Source: Paenibacillus sp. (GTDB lineage: Bacteria > Bacillota > Bacilli > Paenibacillales > Paenibacillaceae). From it: a stretch of DNA of 64,000 nucleotides. Shown one piece after another: positions 52,047 to 61,065 of this stretch (position 1 is its first letter; every line of letters starts with the position of its first letter). Made by a program: the position numbers and the translations under genes. The stretch lies in the NCBI GenBank assembly GCA_023512345.1, contig JAILZT010000013.1:94171-158170 (forward strand), read 5' to 3'. The notes under the pieces were generated by a model that saw nothing but the letters and a program-made list of their open reading frames with translations, was not told where the DNA came from and ran no database searches.

Positions 52047-53879
52047 ATGACAGCGAAGTCTCGAGTGGTTTTATTGTTCTTCATTGATCTGGCCATCATC
52101 TGGTTCAGTATTGTTACATCGTATATGTTTCGTTTCAATAATCATATTCCCCAAGAATACCTCACCCAGATGATTAAGTTTGGTCTTATTTCGACCGTAA
52201 CCTTTGGGGGGAGCTTAATCTTTTTTGGTCTATACCGACGAATGTGGCAATATGCCAGCATTGGAGAAATTGTCTCGATTCTTAAGTCTATAGTTGCAGG
52301 GGCAATCATTTCTTACGGTACAGCGTTCATTCTACTTCCGGAACGTGTACCTTTTGGAGTGGAAATTCGCTCGGTGGAGACCATTCTGCTAATGGTGGGT
52401 GGTGTACGCTTCTTATGGAGAGTGTTTCATAACAGAAGTACAAATTATAAGGAGACTCAGACCCATACACTCATTGTAGGAGCAGGGGACTGCGGTACTC
52501 TAATTGCCAAAGAAATGATGGGACCTTCTTTTGCCCACACTAAGCTAATTGGCTTTATCGACGACAATATGAATAAATATCATATGTCTATCTTGGATAT
52601 CCCAGTGCTGGGGAACAGATATGCGATTCCTAGCTTGGTTAAAGATAAGGACATACATGAGATTATTATTGCGATGCCCTCCGTTTCCAGAACTGAAATT
52701 TCTGAAATCATTAAACTTTCCAAGACAACTGGGGTCAAGCTGAAGATTATTCCGGCGTTGAACGATCTGATCGCAGGCAAGATTTCTGTCAAGAGGCTGC
52801 GGGATGTCAGTGTTGAGGATTTACTGGGACGTGAGCCCGTTGTAGCTGATCTGAACAGTATTCTTGATTATGTCCATCATAAGACAGTGTTGGTTACTGG
52901 GGCCGGAGGATCTATTGGCTCAGAATTATGCCGCCAAATCTCACCCTTTATGCCTGAGAAGTTACTGTTGCTGGGGCATGGAGAGAATAGTATATATACG
53001 ATTGAAATGGAGCTCCGCAAGAGCTTTCCTGATCTACATATTATTACAGTTATTGCTGATGTGCAGGATCGTACCCGTATGATGGATATTTTCCGCTGCT
53101 TCATGCCGCAGGTAGTCTTTCATGCGGCAGCACATAAACACGTTCCCTTGATGGAGCGGAATCCATCCGAAGCGGTGAAGAATAATGTGTTTGGTACCCG
53201 AAATGTGGCGGATTGTGCAGATATGTTCGGGGCAGAAAGATTTGTGATGATCTCTTCAGATAAAGCGGTTAACCCAACTAGTATCATGGGGGCTACCAAG
53301 CGTATCGCGGAAATGTATGTACAAACTCTCAATCCTATTAGTAAAACGAAGTTCTCAGCGGTTCGTTTCGGCAATGTACTCGGGAGTCGAGGCAGTGTTA
53401 TACCGGCATTTAAGCAGCAGATAGCAGCTGGTGGTCCGGTTACCGTTACTCATCCAGAGATGGTGCGTTACTTCATGACTATACCTGAGGCGGTACAGCT
53501 TGTAATTCAGTCGGGTTCATTCGCGAAAGGCGGCGAAGTCTTCGTTCTGGATATGGGTGAACCGGTAAAGATACTGAATTTGGCAGAAGATCTCATTACC
53601 TTATCTGGTTATGAACCCTACAAGGATATTGATATTCAGTTCTCTGGAATTCGTGAGGGTGAGAAGCTGTATGAAGAGCTTCTAACCGATGAAGAAAACT
53701 TAGGCTCTACGCATCATAATAGGATCTTTATTGGAAGACCTAATGTTATAAGCCAGAACCAGCTCGAGCTAGAGTTCAAACGATTGGAGCGTGTTCTTAC
53801 AGAGGATCGAGAAGCTATACGTGATGTCATTAATCAGATAGTACCCATGCAGCCCGTCGCTCAAACAGCTATAAGTTAA
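52047..53879 (+). CDS. Membrane nucleoside-diphosphate-sugar 4,6-dehydratase (CapD/WbpM type)
   Basis: The 610-residue protein has four N-terminal TM helices (FIDLAIIWFSIVTSYMFRF..., TVTFGGSLIFFGLY) and a CoA-binding-like Rossmann segment (HTLIVGAGDCGTLIAKEM). The catalytic SDR domain follows, with VTGAGGSIGSELCRQ (about 285-300), HAAAHKHVPLMERNP and SSDKAVNPTSIMGATKR, where Met replaces the usual catalytic Tyr as in the WbpM/PglF group. Such enzymes make UDP-4-keto-6-deoxy-GlcNAc, the entry to QuiNAc/bacillosamine-type sugars. Confidence 0.95.
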   Translation: MTAKSRVVLLFFIDLAIIWFSIVTSYMFRFNNHIPQEYLTQMIKFGLISTVTFGGSLIFFGLYRRMWQYASIGEIVSILKSIVAGAIISYGTAFILLPERVPFGVEIRSVETILLMVGGVRFLWRVFHNRSTNYKETQTHTLIVGAGDCGTLIAKEMMGPSFAHTKLIGFIDDNMNKYHMSILDIPVLGNRYAIPSLVKDKDIHEIIIAMPSVSRTEISEIIKLSKTTGVKLKIIPALNDLIAGKISVKRLRDVSVEDLLGREPVVADLNSILDYVHHKTVLVTGAGGSIGSELCRQISPFMPEKLLLLGHGENSIYTIEMELRKSFPDLHIITVIADVQDRTRMMDIFRCFMPQVVFHAAAHKHVPLMERNPSEAVKNNVFGTRNVADCADMFGAERFVMISSDKAVNPTSIMGATKRIAEMYVQTLNPISKTKFSAVRFGNVLGSRGSVIPAFKQQIAAGGPVTVTHPEMVRYFMTIPEAVQLVIQSGSFAKGGEVFVLDMGEPVKILNLAEDLITLSGYEPYKDIDIQFSGIREGEKLYEELLTDEENLGSTHHNRIFIGRPNVISQNQLELEFKRLERVLTEDREAIRDVINQIVPMQPVAQTAIS

Positions 53880-53904
53880 ATAATCTACAACGGGGGGATA
53901 CATC

Positions 53905-54561
53905 TTGTTCAATAAAAGATGGAAAAGAGTAGTGTTGTGGACCTTATCAATCCTAGTAGTGCTAGGTATTGGAGGGTTGTTCGCAGCAAATTATGCTGTA
54001 GATAAACTTATGAATTCCATGGTTGGAGGCTTCGATGTAGAGGCTGAGAATACAGCGATTATAGATAATAGCCAAGTAGTAGGAACAGCACCAGCGGATA
54101 CTAGTATTGTTTCAACGCCTACGCCTGTACCTCTTGAAGTTGGAGAAGATGTTCAAGCTGACGACAGTCAGAACAAGGAAGAGGCAGCCGGAGACAAGGC
54201 AGCTACTGACACCAGTAAATCTACAAGTGCTCCATCCACAGATAAGACTACAACTAACGGGTATACCGCACAGGTATCTACGGATAAAGCGAAAGAAATT
54301 CAAGATAAGGTAACGGTTAAAGAAAAGGCAGATGTAGCCTCTATAGTCTTAGGACAACTTAGTGTCGCTGACATTAATAGATTGCAAGACTTGGCCAGCG
54401 GTGGCTTAACCCTTGATGAGAAAAAAGAAGCACGCAGCATTATTCTCGACAAGGTATCTGAGGAACAGTATAACGAGCTGTCTCAAATAGCCAAGAAGTA
54501 CGGAGTTAGCCAAGGGAAAACACGCGATCAAATACTAGCAGAAGAAAATGGGAGTGAGTAG
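53905..54561 (+). CDS. Membrane-anchored protein of unknown function in EPS locus
   Basis: The 218-residue protein has one N-terminal TM helix (VVLWTLSILVVLGIGGLFAANYAV), a low-complexity Ser/Thr/Asp/Pro linker outside the cell (about 60-130: STPTPVPLEVGEDVQADDSQN...) and a helical C-terminal domain (about 135-215: DVASIVLGQLSVADINRLQD, LTLDEKKEARSIILDKVSEE, QYNELSQIAKKYG). The domain resembles small helical modules in the SLH protein's N-terminal region only loosely. TTG 53905 follows CGGGGGG. It is 2 bp before the next gene, so they are coupled. The function is unknown. Confidence 0.75.
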   Translation: MFNKRWKRVVLWTLSILVVLGIGGLFAANYAVDKLMNSMVGGFDVEAENTAIIDNSQVVGTAPADTSIVSTPTPVPLEVGEDVQADDSQNKEEAAGDKAATDTSKSTSAPSTDKTTTNGYTAQVSTDKAKEIQDKVTVKEKADVASIVLGQLSVADINRLQDLASGGLTLDEKKEARSIILDKVSEEQYNELSQIAKKYGVSQGKTRDQILAEENGSE

Positions 54562-54563
54562 AC

Positions 54564-55601
54564 GTGAAAAAAGTGAGATTTCCAGCTGTTGTATTAAGTC
54601 TATTCTTGTTGATCAGCATGTCGCCATTAACAGTATCGGCTCCGGCAAATGTATCAGCATCTACCATAAATAAGAGTACAGGCTCGATTAAGGTTCAAAA
54701 TGTGAACGTGAAGATGATATTTGACGGAGTCAGCATGCAGCCTCCTGTAGGGCAGTATGTGTTCGTCTACAATAATACAACTTACGTCCCTTTACGCTTC
54801 GTATCGTATGCCTTACAGAAAAGTGTATCCTGGGATGCCAAGAACGTTAAGGTAACGGTAGCAGAGCCAAGCAGTTCAGAATTGGTAGTTATTAAGGAAT
54901 ATTTAATGAATGCAACGAACGGAAATAACATTCCTGCTGCAACGAAGAATATAACCTTAAATAGTGTTAAGGCAAGCTATGGATTTAATGGTACGGCTAA
55001 GAGTGTACCGGCGGGTCTATCCAGTTACATGTTGAACGGATCTTTATACGTGCCTCTTCGTTTCCTTTCAGAGTCTGTTGGAAATGAAATTAGCTGGGAT
55101 CAGAAAGGGATGACGATTACTGCATCATCTTCATCCTACTCAATGCAGAACTCGGATAGTACAACATATAACAACACAGATTCAACCGGAAAGATCCCAA
55201 CTGCATCAGCTACACCTACTACCAAACCTACTACTACACCTAATAGTGGAGCAGCGGGTGGCGGTTCTGGTGGAGCAGCAACGGGACAGGCCACATATGA
55301 ATCCATTACGAGTGAGACTGAAGCCCAGCTTAGTGCACTTCAATCTCAGAGCCAATCAACCTTAATGAGTATTGCGGTTGAATATATTACTGCTAAAGAT
55401 GCTTCCAGCAAAGCAAGTATCAAAGCCAGAGGGTTGCAGCAACTATCTTCTTTTACATCCAGCTTCAACAGTATATTGTCCGATGCTGAATCTAAGCTCA
55501 AGGCGGGCGGTTACAGCACAGATATTATTAGCCAATATAGAGCAGAATTTGAAGCTCAACTTCAACAAGGTCAGAACTTAGCAGCAGGAATGGCAGATTA
55601 A
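54564..55601 (+). CDS. Secreted copper-amine-oxidase-N domain protein
   Basis: A 345-residue exported protein with a signal peptide (FPAVVLSLFLLISMSPLTVSAP) and two copper-amine-oxidase-like N-terminal repeats (about 35-180): YVFVYNNTTYVPLRFVSYALQKSVSWDAK and SSYMLNGSLYVPLRFLSESVGNEISWDQK. A Thr/Pro/Gly-rich linker (TASATPTTKPTTTPNSGAAGG) then leads to a C-terminal coiled-coil-like helix (ESITSETEAQLSALQSQSQS...). The CuAO-N fold here is non-enzymatic and probably binds wall or polysaccharide. GTG start. Partner of the neighbouring 53905 and 55628 proteins. Confidence 0.85.
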   Translation: MKKVRFPAVVLSLFLLISMSPLTVSAPANVSASTINKSTGSIKVQNVNVKMIFDGVSMQPPVGQYVFVYNNTTYVPLRFVSYALQKSVSWDAKNVKVTVAEPSSSELVVIKEYLMNATNGNNIPAATKNITLNSVKASYGFNGTAKSVPAGLSSYMLNGSLYVPLRFLSESVGNEISWDQKGMTITASSSSYSMQNSDSTTYNNTDSTGKIPTASATPTTKPTTTPNSGAAGGGSGGAATGQATYESITSETEAQLSALQSQSQSTLMSIAVEYITAKDASSKASIKARGLQQLSSFTSSFNSILSDAESKLKAGGYSTDIISQYRAEFEAQLQQGQNLAAGMAD

Positions 55602-55627
55602 CGCTAAATTGAAACGAGGTTATAGTG

Positions 55628-55852
55628 ATGAGACTAAGAGAATTATTGACTGTAGTTGATGCTAATATAACGCTTGAAGTTTCAGGGGCGAAGGAAGAGT
55701 TCATCACAAAAAAGGACATCCCTGAAATTCGTATGAACTCTGAAGTAAAGGGACTTAAGGCCACTGATAATGGGTTGATGATTAATCTGGCAGAACCCAA
55801 GAAAGTACCTACGTTAGAGGAATTAGGGTATTCGTTTGAGATTGGTGTGTAA
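55628..55852 (+). CDS. Small protein of unknown function in EPS locus
   Basis: A 74-residue protein (MRLRELLTVVDANITLEVSG..., KVPTLEELGYSFEIGV) without signal or TM segment. ATG 55628 follows CGAGG by 8 nt (an immediately preceding GTG at 55625 is the alternative). It lies on the same strand between the CuAO-N gene and the priming transferase and is conserved in reading-frame spacing with them, so it is a real gene of the operon. I do not recognise the family. Confidence 0.68.
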   Translation: MRLRELLTVVDANITLEVSGAKEEFITKKDIPEIRMNSEVKGLKATDNGLMINLAEPKKVPTLEELGYSFEIGV

Positions 55853-55891
55853 TATCTGCTCTATTGATCTTTCTAGATTGGGGGATAATTC

Positions 55892-56527
55892 ATGTTTTAT
55901 CTTAGAGTCAAGAGAATAATAAGTTTATTGTTATCATTAACAGGCCTAGTAATGATCTCACCAGTATTATTAATTCTGATTGCTGCTATAAAGATTGACT
56001 CTAGAGGCCCAGTATTCTTTAGACAGAAACGAGTCGGTATTCATAAAACGCATTTCAATATTCTGAAATTTCGAACCATGCGAATAGATACACCCAAAGA
56101 TACACCAACACATCTTCTAAACAACCCGGAACAATATATAACTAGAATGGGGAAGTTTTTAAGAAAAACAAGTCTGGACGAGCTTCCTCAAATATTTAAT
56201 ATTATAGCTGGCTCAATGGCTGTTGTAGGTCCTCGCCCAGCTCTTTGGAATCAATACGATTTAATTGAAGAGAGAGACAAGTATGGAGCAAATGATATAT
56301 TGCCAGGATTGACAGGTTGGGCTCAGATTAATGGCAGAGATGAGCTGCCCATTGGAGTTAAGGCGAAATTGGATGGGGAGTATGTCCAGCAAATGGGTTT
56401 AACTATGGATCTAAAGTGCTTCTTCGGAACCATCTCCAGTGTGTTGAAAAGTGAGGGAGTCGTTGAAGGCGGAACCGGATCCTTGCACCAAAGTAGCATT
56501 TCAGAAGTTAAGAAAGCGGTTAGTTAA
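55892..56527 (+). CDS. Undecaprenyl-phosphate sugar phosphotransferase (priming)
   Basis: The 211-residue protein is a short-form PglC/WcaJ C-terminal-type monotopic phosphoglycosyl transferase. It has an N-terminal reentrant helix (LLLSLTGLVMISPVLLILIAA), KIDSRGPVFFRQKRVG, FNILKFRTMRID, the catalytic-site-flanking RKTSLDELPQIFNII, VGPRPAL and LPGLTGWAQINGRDEL. It would move a sugar-1-phosphate (possibly the CapD product) to the lipid carrier, starting repeat-unit assembly. Confidence 0.94.
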   Translation: MFYLRVKRIISLLLSLTGLVMISPVLLILIAAIKIDSRGPVFFRQKRVGIHKTHFNILKFRTMRIDTPKDTPTHLLNNPEQYITRMGKFLRKTSLDELPQIFNIIAGSMAVVGPRPALWNQYDLIEERDKYGANDILPGLTGWAQINGRDELPIGVKAKLDGEYVQQMGLTMDLKCFFGTISSVLKSEGVVEGGTGSLHQSSISEVKKAVS

Positions 56528-56594
56528 TCAAGATAGAGAAATGAAATTGTGAGCATAGAAGGCTTTTTAAATAAGATAGAGGGGCCTGCGCAAG

Positions 56595-57803
56595 ATGAAG
56601 ATTTTAGTTGTATGTCAATACTACTATCCCGAACAATTCAAAATAAACGACATATGCGAGCAATTGGCTCAAGAAGGTCATTTAGTAACAGTGCTAACGG
56701 GGCTGCCAAATTATCCAACAGGTAAGGTGCCTTCAAGTTACCGTTGGGGTAGAAAACGTAAAGAGATTATTAATGGCGTGGAAGTACAACGTTGTTTTGA
56801 GGTAGGGAGAACAAATGGAATCGTTGGGATGGCATTAAATTATGGTAGTTATATGCTGTCAGCCTCTTTCAAAGCGCTGTTCTTGAAAAAGGATTTCGAT
56901 ATTATCTTGGTGTATCAACTTTCTCCTGTGACTATGGCCCTCCCGGGAATAGTTCTAAAAAAACTTTCTAAAAAACCGCTGTATTTATACAGTTGTGATA
57001 TCTGGCCTGAATCTATGAAAAATATTATTTCGGATGAAAGTAATATCATTTATAGATTAACCAAAAAACTAAGTACCTATATTTATTCCAATTGTGATCA
57101 TATTACGGTTACGTCTAAGCCATTTATTAATTACTTTAATCAAGAACATTCAATACCAATGGATAAGATTTCATATCTTCCGCAACACGCTGAGGATAGT
57201 AATTCATATGTTCATTCACCAACCGAAAATGATACTACTGATTTTATGTTTATGGGTAATATTGGTATCTCTCAGGATATTGATTGTATTTTGAATGCAG
57301 TTGAAACAATTAGTCATATTCCAAAATTCAAAGTGCATTTCGTAGGTGATGGGTCTTGCTTGGAACAAAGTAAACAGACAGTAGTAGAAAAGAAACTACA
57401 TGACATCGTGGAGTTTCATGGCAGACATCCACTTGAAAAAATGAATGAATTCTACAGTTTGGCAGATGTGTGCCTATTAACTTTAAAAGCGGATAATTTA
57501 GTAGGTCTGACAATGCCTTCAAAACTGCAAGGATATATGGCTGCTGGAAAACCGGTAATAGGAGCTATTGATGGAGCGGCCCAAGAAGTAATTAAGGAGT
57601 CGCAATGCGGTAAATGTGTCGATGCAGGTGACTATAAAGGATTAGCTGAGGTCATGAAAGATTTCGTTCAGCATCCTGATAAATATAAGAATTACGGTGA
57701 GAACGGTCGAGAATACTTCGAAGAACATTTTACTAAGGATATTTTCATGAGCAAGCTGAGTAATGAATTAAATAGATTAATGGAGGTTGGAGCGATTGTT
57801 TAA
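56595..57803 (+). CDS. Glycosyltransferase, GT4 (WbuB-like, putative FucNAc transferase)
   Basis: A 402-residue GT-B enzyme: N-terminal MKILVVCQYYYPEQFKINDICEQL, NYPTGKVP, and C-terminal MFMGNIGISQDIDCILNAVE..., KFKVHFVGDGSCLEQ, GRHPLEKMNEFYSLADVCLLTL, PSKLQGYMAAGKPVIGA (donor-binding E/K region). The PEQFxINDI...NYPxG start is characteristic of WbuB/WcaI-like transferases that often sit beside UDP-FucNAc genes. The immediate capEFG neighbours therefore suggest it adds N-acetyl-L-fucosamine, which is inference. Overlaps capE by 8 bp. Confidence 0.88.
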   Translation: MKILVVCQYYYPEQFKINDICEQLAQEGHLVTVLTGLPNYPTGKVPSSYRWGRKRKEIINGVEVQRCFEVGRTNGIVGMALNYGSYMLSASFKALFLKKDFDIILVYQLSPVTMALPGIVLKKLSKKPLYLYSCDIWPESMKNIISDESNIIYRLTKKLSTYIYSNCDHITVTSKPFINYFNQEHSIPMDKISYLPQHAEDSNSYVHSPTENDTTDFMFMGNIGISQDIDCILNAVETISHIPKFKVHFVGDGSCLEQSKQTVVEKKLHDIVEFHGRHPLEKMNEFYSLADVCLLTLKADNLVGLTMPSKLQGYMAAGKPVIGAIDGAAQEVIKESQCGKCVDAGDYKGLAEVMKDFVQHPDKYKNYGENGREYFEEHFTKDIFMSKLSNELNRLMEVGAIV

Positions 57804-58821
57804 TGATAAAATTCTTTTGATAACTGGTGGTACGGGTAGTTTTGGACATGCAGTACTTAAAAGATTTCTTAAGACTGGAATCAAGGAAATTAGAATATTC
57901 TCTCGTGACGAAAAGAAACAGGACGATATGCGTAAAGAACTTCGAAATGATAAAGTGAAATTCTTTATAGGGGATGTTCGTGATTATAGTAGTGTTACAT
58001 CAGCAATGCATAATGTCGATTATGTATTTCATGCAGCCGCGCTTAAGCAAGTTCCTTCCTGTGAATTTTTCCCTATGGAAGCTGTTAAAACAAATGTAGT
58101 GGGAACTGAAAATGTCTTAAACGCAGCAATTGCTTTTGGAGTGAAAAAGGTAGTGTGCCTATCAACAGATAAGGCAGTCTATCCTATTAATGCTATGGGG
58201 ATTTCCAAAGCGATGATGGAGAAAGTTATGGTTGCAAAATCTAGAACAGTTTCTCCTGAGGATACTTTAATCTGTGGGACACGTTACGGAAATGTGATGT
58301 GTTCACGTGGATCGGTAATCCCTTTATTTATTGATCAAATTAAAAGTCACCAGGACATAACGATTACAGATCCTGATATGACCCGTTATTTAATGTCTTT
58401 GGAAGATGCTGTTGAGCTTGTTCTATTTGCATTTAACCAAGCCGTTCAAGGGGACATCTTTGTGCAGAAAGCTCCTGCTTCTACCATTGGAGAATTGGCG
58501 GTTGCTCTCAAAGAGTTATTTCAATCGGATAGCAAACTAAAGATTATTGGAACTAGACATGGTGAAAAATTGTACGAAACATTGCTTACGAGAGAAGAAA
58601 TGGCTAAAGCGAATGATCTGGGCAATTATTATAGAATCTCGGCTGATAATCGGGATTTAAATTATAATAAATTTTTTGATGAAGGTAATAATGAGATTTC
58701 TGAAGGCTGGGAATACAATTCTCACAATACAGAACGACTAGATATTCAAGGTATAAAAGACCTTCTTCTGAATCTAGAGCTAATTCAAACTGAGATTAGT
58801 AGCAGAGGGATATTAGTATGA
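57796..58821 (+). CDS. capE: UDP-GlcNAc 4,6-dehydratase/5-epimerase CapE
   Basis: The 341-residue SDR starts MFNDKILLITGGTGSFGHAVL (GGTGSFG), with FHAAALKQVPSCEFFPMEAVKTN and LSTDKAVYPINAMGISKAMMEKV, where Met replaces the catalytic Tyr (SMK). It makes UDP-2-acetamido-2,6-dideoxy-beta-L-arabino-hexos-4-ulose, the first step to UDP-L-FucNAc. TTG 57796 with GGAGG 9 nt before is the preferred start (the frame opens at 57787). Confidence 0.93.
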   Translation: MFNDKILLITGGTGSFGHAVLKRFLKTGIKEIRIFSRDEKKQDDMRKELRNDKVKFFIGDVRDYSSVTSAMHNVDYVFHAAALKQVPSCEFFPMEAVKTNVVGTENVLNAAIAFGVKKVVCLSTDKAVYPINAMGISKAMMEKVMVAKSRTVSPEDTLICGTRYGNVMCSRGSVIPLFIDQIKSHQDITITDPDMTRYLMSLEDAVELVLFAFNQAVQGDIFVQKAPASTIGELAVALKELFQSDSKLKIIGTRHGEKLYETLLTREEMAKANDLGNYYRISADNRDLNYNKFFDEGNNEISEGWEYNSHNTERLDIQGIKDLLLNLELIQTEISSRGILV

Positions 58822-59933
58822 GAACGGTCCTTATTACAGGTGCATACGGATTTATTGGCCGGAATTTAGTAGCTTCCTTGGAGAGAATAGAAGACATAGA
58901 AATATTAAAGATTGGTTCCAAACATTCATTCCAAGAACTAGAAGAATACGCATTAAAGGCTGATTTCATATTTCACCTTGCAGGAGTTAATCGTCCTGTT
59001 AACGACGAGGATTTCACAACTGGAAATTTAGGTTATACACAACAATTAGTGGAGTTGTTAATAGCAAACCAAAGAAAAACTCCAATAGTATTAACTTCTT
59101 CAATCCAAGCTGAGAATAATAATCCATATGGCATTAGTAAGCAAGCCGCTGAAGACGTTATCTTAGATTACGGAAAAGTAAGTGGTGTGAATATTTATAT
59201 ATATCGGCTTCCTAATGTGTTTGGCAAGTGGAGCAAACCTAATTATAATTCTGTAGTCGCAACATGGTGCTATAACATATCTAGAGATATTCCGATCCAA
59301 ATCAATGATCCAGAAGCTGTAGTTACTTTGGTTTATATTGATGAAGTTATCGAATCATTTATTGATGTGTTGGGAAATTGTGAGATTGATAATGAGAGTG
59401 AATATACCAATATTCCTCGCTCTTTCAATGTTAAACTCAAAGATTTAGAAGTAAGTCTAATGTCCTTCAAGGAAAGCAGAAACACACTGGTTATCTCAGA
59501 TCTGGAGTGTGATTTTGAACGTTTTCTTTACAGTACCTACCTATCATATCTTCCTGAGGATGAGTTTGGTTATGACCTGGAGATGAAAACGGATAACAGA
59601 GGATGGTTGGCTGAATTTATTAAGACTAAGCAATCAGGACAAGTATTCATATCCCGTACTAAACCGGGGATTACTCGTGGGAATCACTGGCACCATACTA
59701 AAGTTGAGAAGTTTCTTGTTATAGAAGGAGAAGCCGTGATTAAATTTCGCCAGATTGAAGGCGATAAGGTTATAGATTACCCAGTAAACGGACAATCGTT
59801 AAGGGTAGTGGACATTCCACCTGGATACACACATTCCATTACAAATACTGGCGATACCGATGTGATTACTCTTTTTTGGGCAAATGAATTATTTAATCCT
59901 AACAAACCAGACACCTACTACTTGGAGGTTTAA
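58818..59933 (+). CDS. capF: UDP-sugar epimerase/reductase CapF with C-terminal cupin
   Basis: The 371-residue bifunctional enzyme has an N-terminal NAD(P)-binding SDR (MRTVLITGAYGFIGRNLVASL, FHLAGVNRPVNDEDF, YGISKQAAEDVI with YxxxK) and a C-terminal zinc cupin (about 245-371: FVFISRTKPGITRGNHWHHTKVEKFLVIEGEAVIKFR, PPGYTHSITNTG). CapF epimerises at C3 and reduces at C4 to give UDP-L-talose-type intermediate. Start overlaps capE by 4 bp. Confidence 0.94.
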   Translation: MRTVLITGAYGFIGRNLVASLERIEDIEILKIGSKHSFQELEEYALKADFIFHLAGVNRPVNDEDFTTGNLGYTQQLVELLIANQRKTPIVLTSSIQAENNNPYGISKQAAEDVILDYGKVSGVNIYIYRLPNVFGKWSKPNYNSVVATWCYNISRDIPIQINDPEAVVTLVYIDEVIESFIDVLGNCEIDNESEYTNIPRSFNVKLKDLEVSLMSFKESRNTLVISDLECDFERFLYSTYLSYLPEDEFGYDLEMKTDNRGWLAEFIKTKQSGQVFISRTKPGITRGNHWHHTKVEKFLVIEGEAVIKFRQIEGDKVIDYPVNGQSLRVVDIPPGYTHSITNTGDTDVITLFWANELFNPNKPDTYYLEV

Positions 59934-59937
59934 CAAG

Positions 59938-61065
59938 ATGGAAAAGCTGAAAGTTATGACGATATTGGGTACTAGACCTGAAATCATTCGATTATCTGAA
60001 TGTATCAAGGCTTGCGATAGATATTTCAATCACGTACTAGTGCATACAGGCCAAAACTGGGACTACACACTAAATGAAGTTTTTTTCAATGAACTTGAGC
60101 TACGTCAACCCGATTATTTTCTTGAGGCAGTAGGAAGTAATCTTGGCGAAACTATGGGGAACATTATAGCTAAATCTTTTGAGGTACTTGAGAAGGAAAA
60201 ACCTGATGCTCTGTTGATTCTAGGTGACACTAATAGTGCGCTTAGTGCAATAGCAGCGAAAAGATTGAAGGTGCCTATCTTCCATATGGAGGCAGGTAAT
60301 CGATGCTTTGATCAGAATGTCCCTGAGGAAATAAATCGTAAAATTGTCGATCATATCTCTGATATCAATTTACCTTATACTGAACATTCCAGAAGATATT
60401 TGCTGTCGGAAGGGTTCAGAAAAGAACATATATTTGTTACTGGTTCGCCAATGCAAGAAGTTCTTCAAGCTCATATGGACAAAATTAATGCAAGTGACGT
60501 ACTTGAAAGATTGGGCCTAGAGAAAGAAAAATATATTATTGTTTCTGCACACCGTGAAGAAAATATTGATAATGAGCAAAATTTCATTTCGCTTATGACA
60601 GCGATTAATAAGATAGCAGAGCGCTATAATATGCCTGTAATTTATTCGACCCATCCTAGAAGCATGAAATATATAGAACAAAGAAATTTTGAATTCCATC
60701 CGCTTGTGAGAAATCTCAAACCATTTGGATTTATGGACTATAATAAGCTACAAAAAAATAGCTATTGTGTACTTTCGGATAGTGGGACTCTTTCGGAGGA
60801 AAGTGCAATGCTTAACTTTCCAGGGATTTTACTGAGAACATCGACTGAAAGACCAGAAGTGCTGGATAAAGGTTCAGTAATTATTGGGGGGATACATAGT
60901 CAGTATATAGAACAATCAATAGGACTAGCGTGTAAAATGAAGGTGAATAACGATAAGACAAATTTGGCGAATGATTATCAGGATACTAATGTATCTGTTA
61001 AAGTTGTTAAGATTATTCAAAGTTATACAAATATAATTAACCAATTCACTTGGCGGAAGTCCTAA
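59938..61065 (+). CDS. capG: UDP-N-acetyl-L-talosamine 2-epimerase CapG
   Basis: The 375-residue non-hydrolysing UDP-GlcNAc 2-epimerase-like enzyme has VMTILGTRPEIIRLSECI, LVHTGQNWDY, LGDTNSALSAIAAKRLKVPIFHMEAGNRCFDQNVPEEINRKIVDHI, and LSDSGTLSEESAMLNFPGILLRTSTERPE. The NRCFDQNVPEEINR segment and synteny with capE/capF point to CapG/FnlC, giving UDP-N-acetyl-L-fucosamine, rather than MnaA. ATG 59938 follows TTGGAGG; the frame opens upstream at 59884. Confidence 0.92.
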   Translation: MEKLKVMTILGTRPEIIRLSECIKACDRYFNHVLVHTGQNWDYTLNEVFFNELELRQPDYFLEAVGSNLGETMGNIIAKSFEVLEKEKPDALLILGDTNSALSAIAAKRLKVPIFHMEAGNRCFDQNVPEEINRKIVDHISDINLPYTEHSRRYLLSEGFRKEHIFVTGSPMQEVLQAHMDKINASDVLERLGLEKEKYIIVSAHREENIDNEQNFISLMTAINKIAERYNMPVIYSTHPRSMKYIEQRNFEFHPLVRNLKPFGFMDYNKLQKNSYCVLSDSGTLSEESAMLNFPGILLRTSTERPEVLDKGSVIIGGIHSQYIEQSIGLACKMKVNNDKTNLANDYQDTNVSVKVVKIIQSYTNIINQFTWRKS

